From: an uncultured Clostridia bacterium
Lineage (GTDB): Bacteria; Bacillota; Clostridia; Christensenellales; UBA1242
NCBI GenBank assembly: GCA_944382715.1
Contig: CALWNC010000002.1
Span: forward strand, 258,738 to 322,737
Length of the DNA stretch: 64,000 nt
Direction of reading: 5' to 3'
Both the position numbers and the translations under genes were made by a program. The notes under the pieces are model-generated. The model saw nothing but the letters and a program-made list of their open reading frames with translations, had not been told where the DNA came from and searched no databases. Below, piece by piece: positions 63,038 to 64,000 of the stretch. Positions within the stretch are counted from its first letter, which is position 1; the number at the start of each line of letters is the position of its first letter.

Positions 63038-63066
63038 TTGACATATACTATAAAATTTTGTATACT
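63038..63066 (+). promoter_or_regulatory. Consensus promoter of pepF
   Basis: TTGACA, 17-bp spacer, TATACT, 18 bp before the ATG. Confidence 0.78.
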
Positions 63067-63084
63067 TTATTAAAGAGGTAAATT

Positions 63085-64000
63085 ATGATAAAAAAATGTT
63101 GGGATTTGTCGCAAATTTATAACTCACAAGAAGAATTTGAAATTGAATTTAAAGAGGTTGGTGATCTGGCTTTAAAACTTGAAAGTTTTAGAGGAAAACT
63201 TACCCAAAAAGATAAAAATATACTTAAACAATATTTCTTGATAGATGATGAGTTTTCTGCAAAACTTGAAAAATTAGCAGTTTATGCTCATTGCAAGAAT
63301 GATGATAATGGAAAAGACGAAATAAATATAAAAAATTATGCTGTCATTAATGATTTTTATTCTAGTGTTAGTGAGAAATTATCTTTTATTGTAACTGAAC
63401 TGGCTAGTCTTGATATTGATTTTTTGAATGAACTTAAACAAGACCCTAACTTTAAAGATTACTCTAGACAAATTGAATATCTAATTAGAAATAAAAAACA
63501 TACACTATCAGAGAAAGAGGAAGCCTTAATTGCCAATGTAAGTGGCTTTTCTAACTTTGACGATATTTATTCAACTATTACTGATGTTGAAATGCAACAT
63601 GGTGAAATTATAGACGAAAATGGTGAAAAAGTTAAGTTAACAACGGGTAATTATAATCTATTGCTAAAAAATAAGAATCAAGATTTTAGAAAGAATGTAA
63701 TGGAAACATATCTTGAAGAATATAAAAGATTTAATTTAACTATTTCAAATTTATACATTTCTCATATTAAATACAAAAGTTTTGTTTCAAAAATGAGAAA
63801 CTATTCATCTGTGCTTGATAGTGAAACTTATAGGGAAGAAGTTTCTAATCAGATTATGCAAAAAAATATTGAAAATGTGAGCAAAAATTCAAATTTAATT
63901 TCAAAATATTTTAATTTAAAAAAGGAAATTTTGAAACTAGATGTATTTAACTCTTCAGATATTAGTGCTGACTTGCCATTTACAAGTAAAAGTTATACAT
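63085..64000 (+). CDS. pepF: Oligoendopeptidase F (M3B), 3' end outside window
   Basis: 305 codons are visible before the window ends. The N-terminal helical domain is characteristic: WDLSQIYNSQEEF at residue 6, KLSFIVTELASLD, YLIRNKKHTLSEKEEALIA (about 132-150) and LTTGNYNLLLKNKNQDFRKNV. The HEXXH zinc site should follow beyond the edge. Cytoplasmic endopeptidase of short peptides. AGAGG lies nine bases before the ATG. Confidence 0.9.
   Translation, partial: MIKKCWDLSQIYNSQEEFEIEFKEVGDLALKLESFRGKLTQKDKNILKQYFLIDDEFSAKLEKLAVYAHCKNDDNGKDEINIKNYAVINDFYSSVSEKLSFIVTELASLDIDFLNELKQDPNFKDYSRQIEYLIRNKKHTLSEKEEALIANVSGFSNFDDIYSTITDVEMQHGEIIDENGEKVKLTTGNYNLLLKNKNQDFRKNVMETYLEEYKRFNLTISNLYISHIKYKSFVSKMRNYSSVLDSETYREEVSNQIMQKNIENVSKNSNLISKYFNLKKEILKLDVFNSSDISADLPFTSKSYT

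Noticed and set aside
1..64000. Recoded genetic code (TGA as Trp)
   Set aside because: Several genes end in TGA at natural family ends (for example rsmF, walJ), and tryptophan is encoded by TGG throughout.

Overview
The window is a very AT-rich stretch of a Gram-positive (Firmicutes/Clostridia-like) chromosome. Evidence for this placement: AGGAG-type ribosome binding sites, TTGACA/TATAAT promoters, many short hairpin-plus-T-run terminators, lipobox signal peptides, a CIRCE operator before clpB, a glmU-like/pth/mfd gene order as in Bacillus, and SpoVB-like and SpoIIQ-like proteins. TGA is used as a stop (rsmF ends in TGA), so this is not a recoded mollicute. No rRNA is present and I do not name a genus; an uncultured gut-type Clostridia member fits the InlB-repeat and GLUG-like surface proteins.

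Layout. 0-12.6 kb: the end of a large Cys-repeat surface protein, a small membrane protein, an Xre regulator with a zinc ribbon, an InlB-repeat lipoprotein, a MacB-type ABC exporter and a shortened DUF1846 protein. 12.6-23.7 kb: housekeeping and stress genes (typA, rsmF, an SDR, a MarR regulator, a short pyrophosphatase, a YbaK deacylase, a COG0523 GTPase, a kinase-ASCH fusion, and clpB with CIRCE and a leader hairpin). 23.9-31.8 kb: an accessory region with MATE-like, TIGR04076, deaminase (frameshifted), HAD, MFS (broken by a 14-bp duplication), GNAT, HD and MFS genes. It ends in a tyrosine-integrase remnant beside tRNA-Gly(CCC), the usual signature of an integrated element. 31.9-45 kb: phosphoribosyltransferase, glycosyltransferase, metallo-beta-lactamase proteins, M1 and M14 peptidases, a CPBP protease carrying leucine-rich repeats, tadA, a degenerate GlmU, pth and mfd. 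45-57.3 kb: cell-envelope genes (PrsA-like foldase, flippase-like protein, SpoIIQ-like M23 protein, pyruvate kinase, and a run of anchored extracellular proteins). 57.3-64 kb: SpoVB-like flippase, dusB, pgk-tpiA, secG, DUF378 and the start of pepF.

The most unusual theme is gene-start architecture. At least four genes (rsmF, marR, glmU-like, dusB) have a sigma-A-like promoter whose -10 box ends exactly 6 nt before the ATG and have no ordinary Shine-Dalgarno sequence, so leaderless mRNAs are predicted. Two more genes (M1 peptidase, SpoVB-like) have their ATG inside the loop of a terminator-like hairpin, with the T-run in the first codons. All functional calls rest on motif reading by eye; no database search was run.
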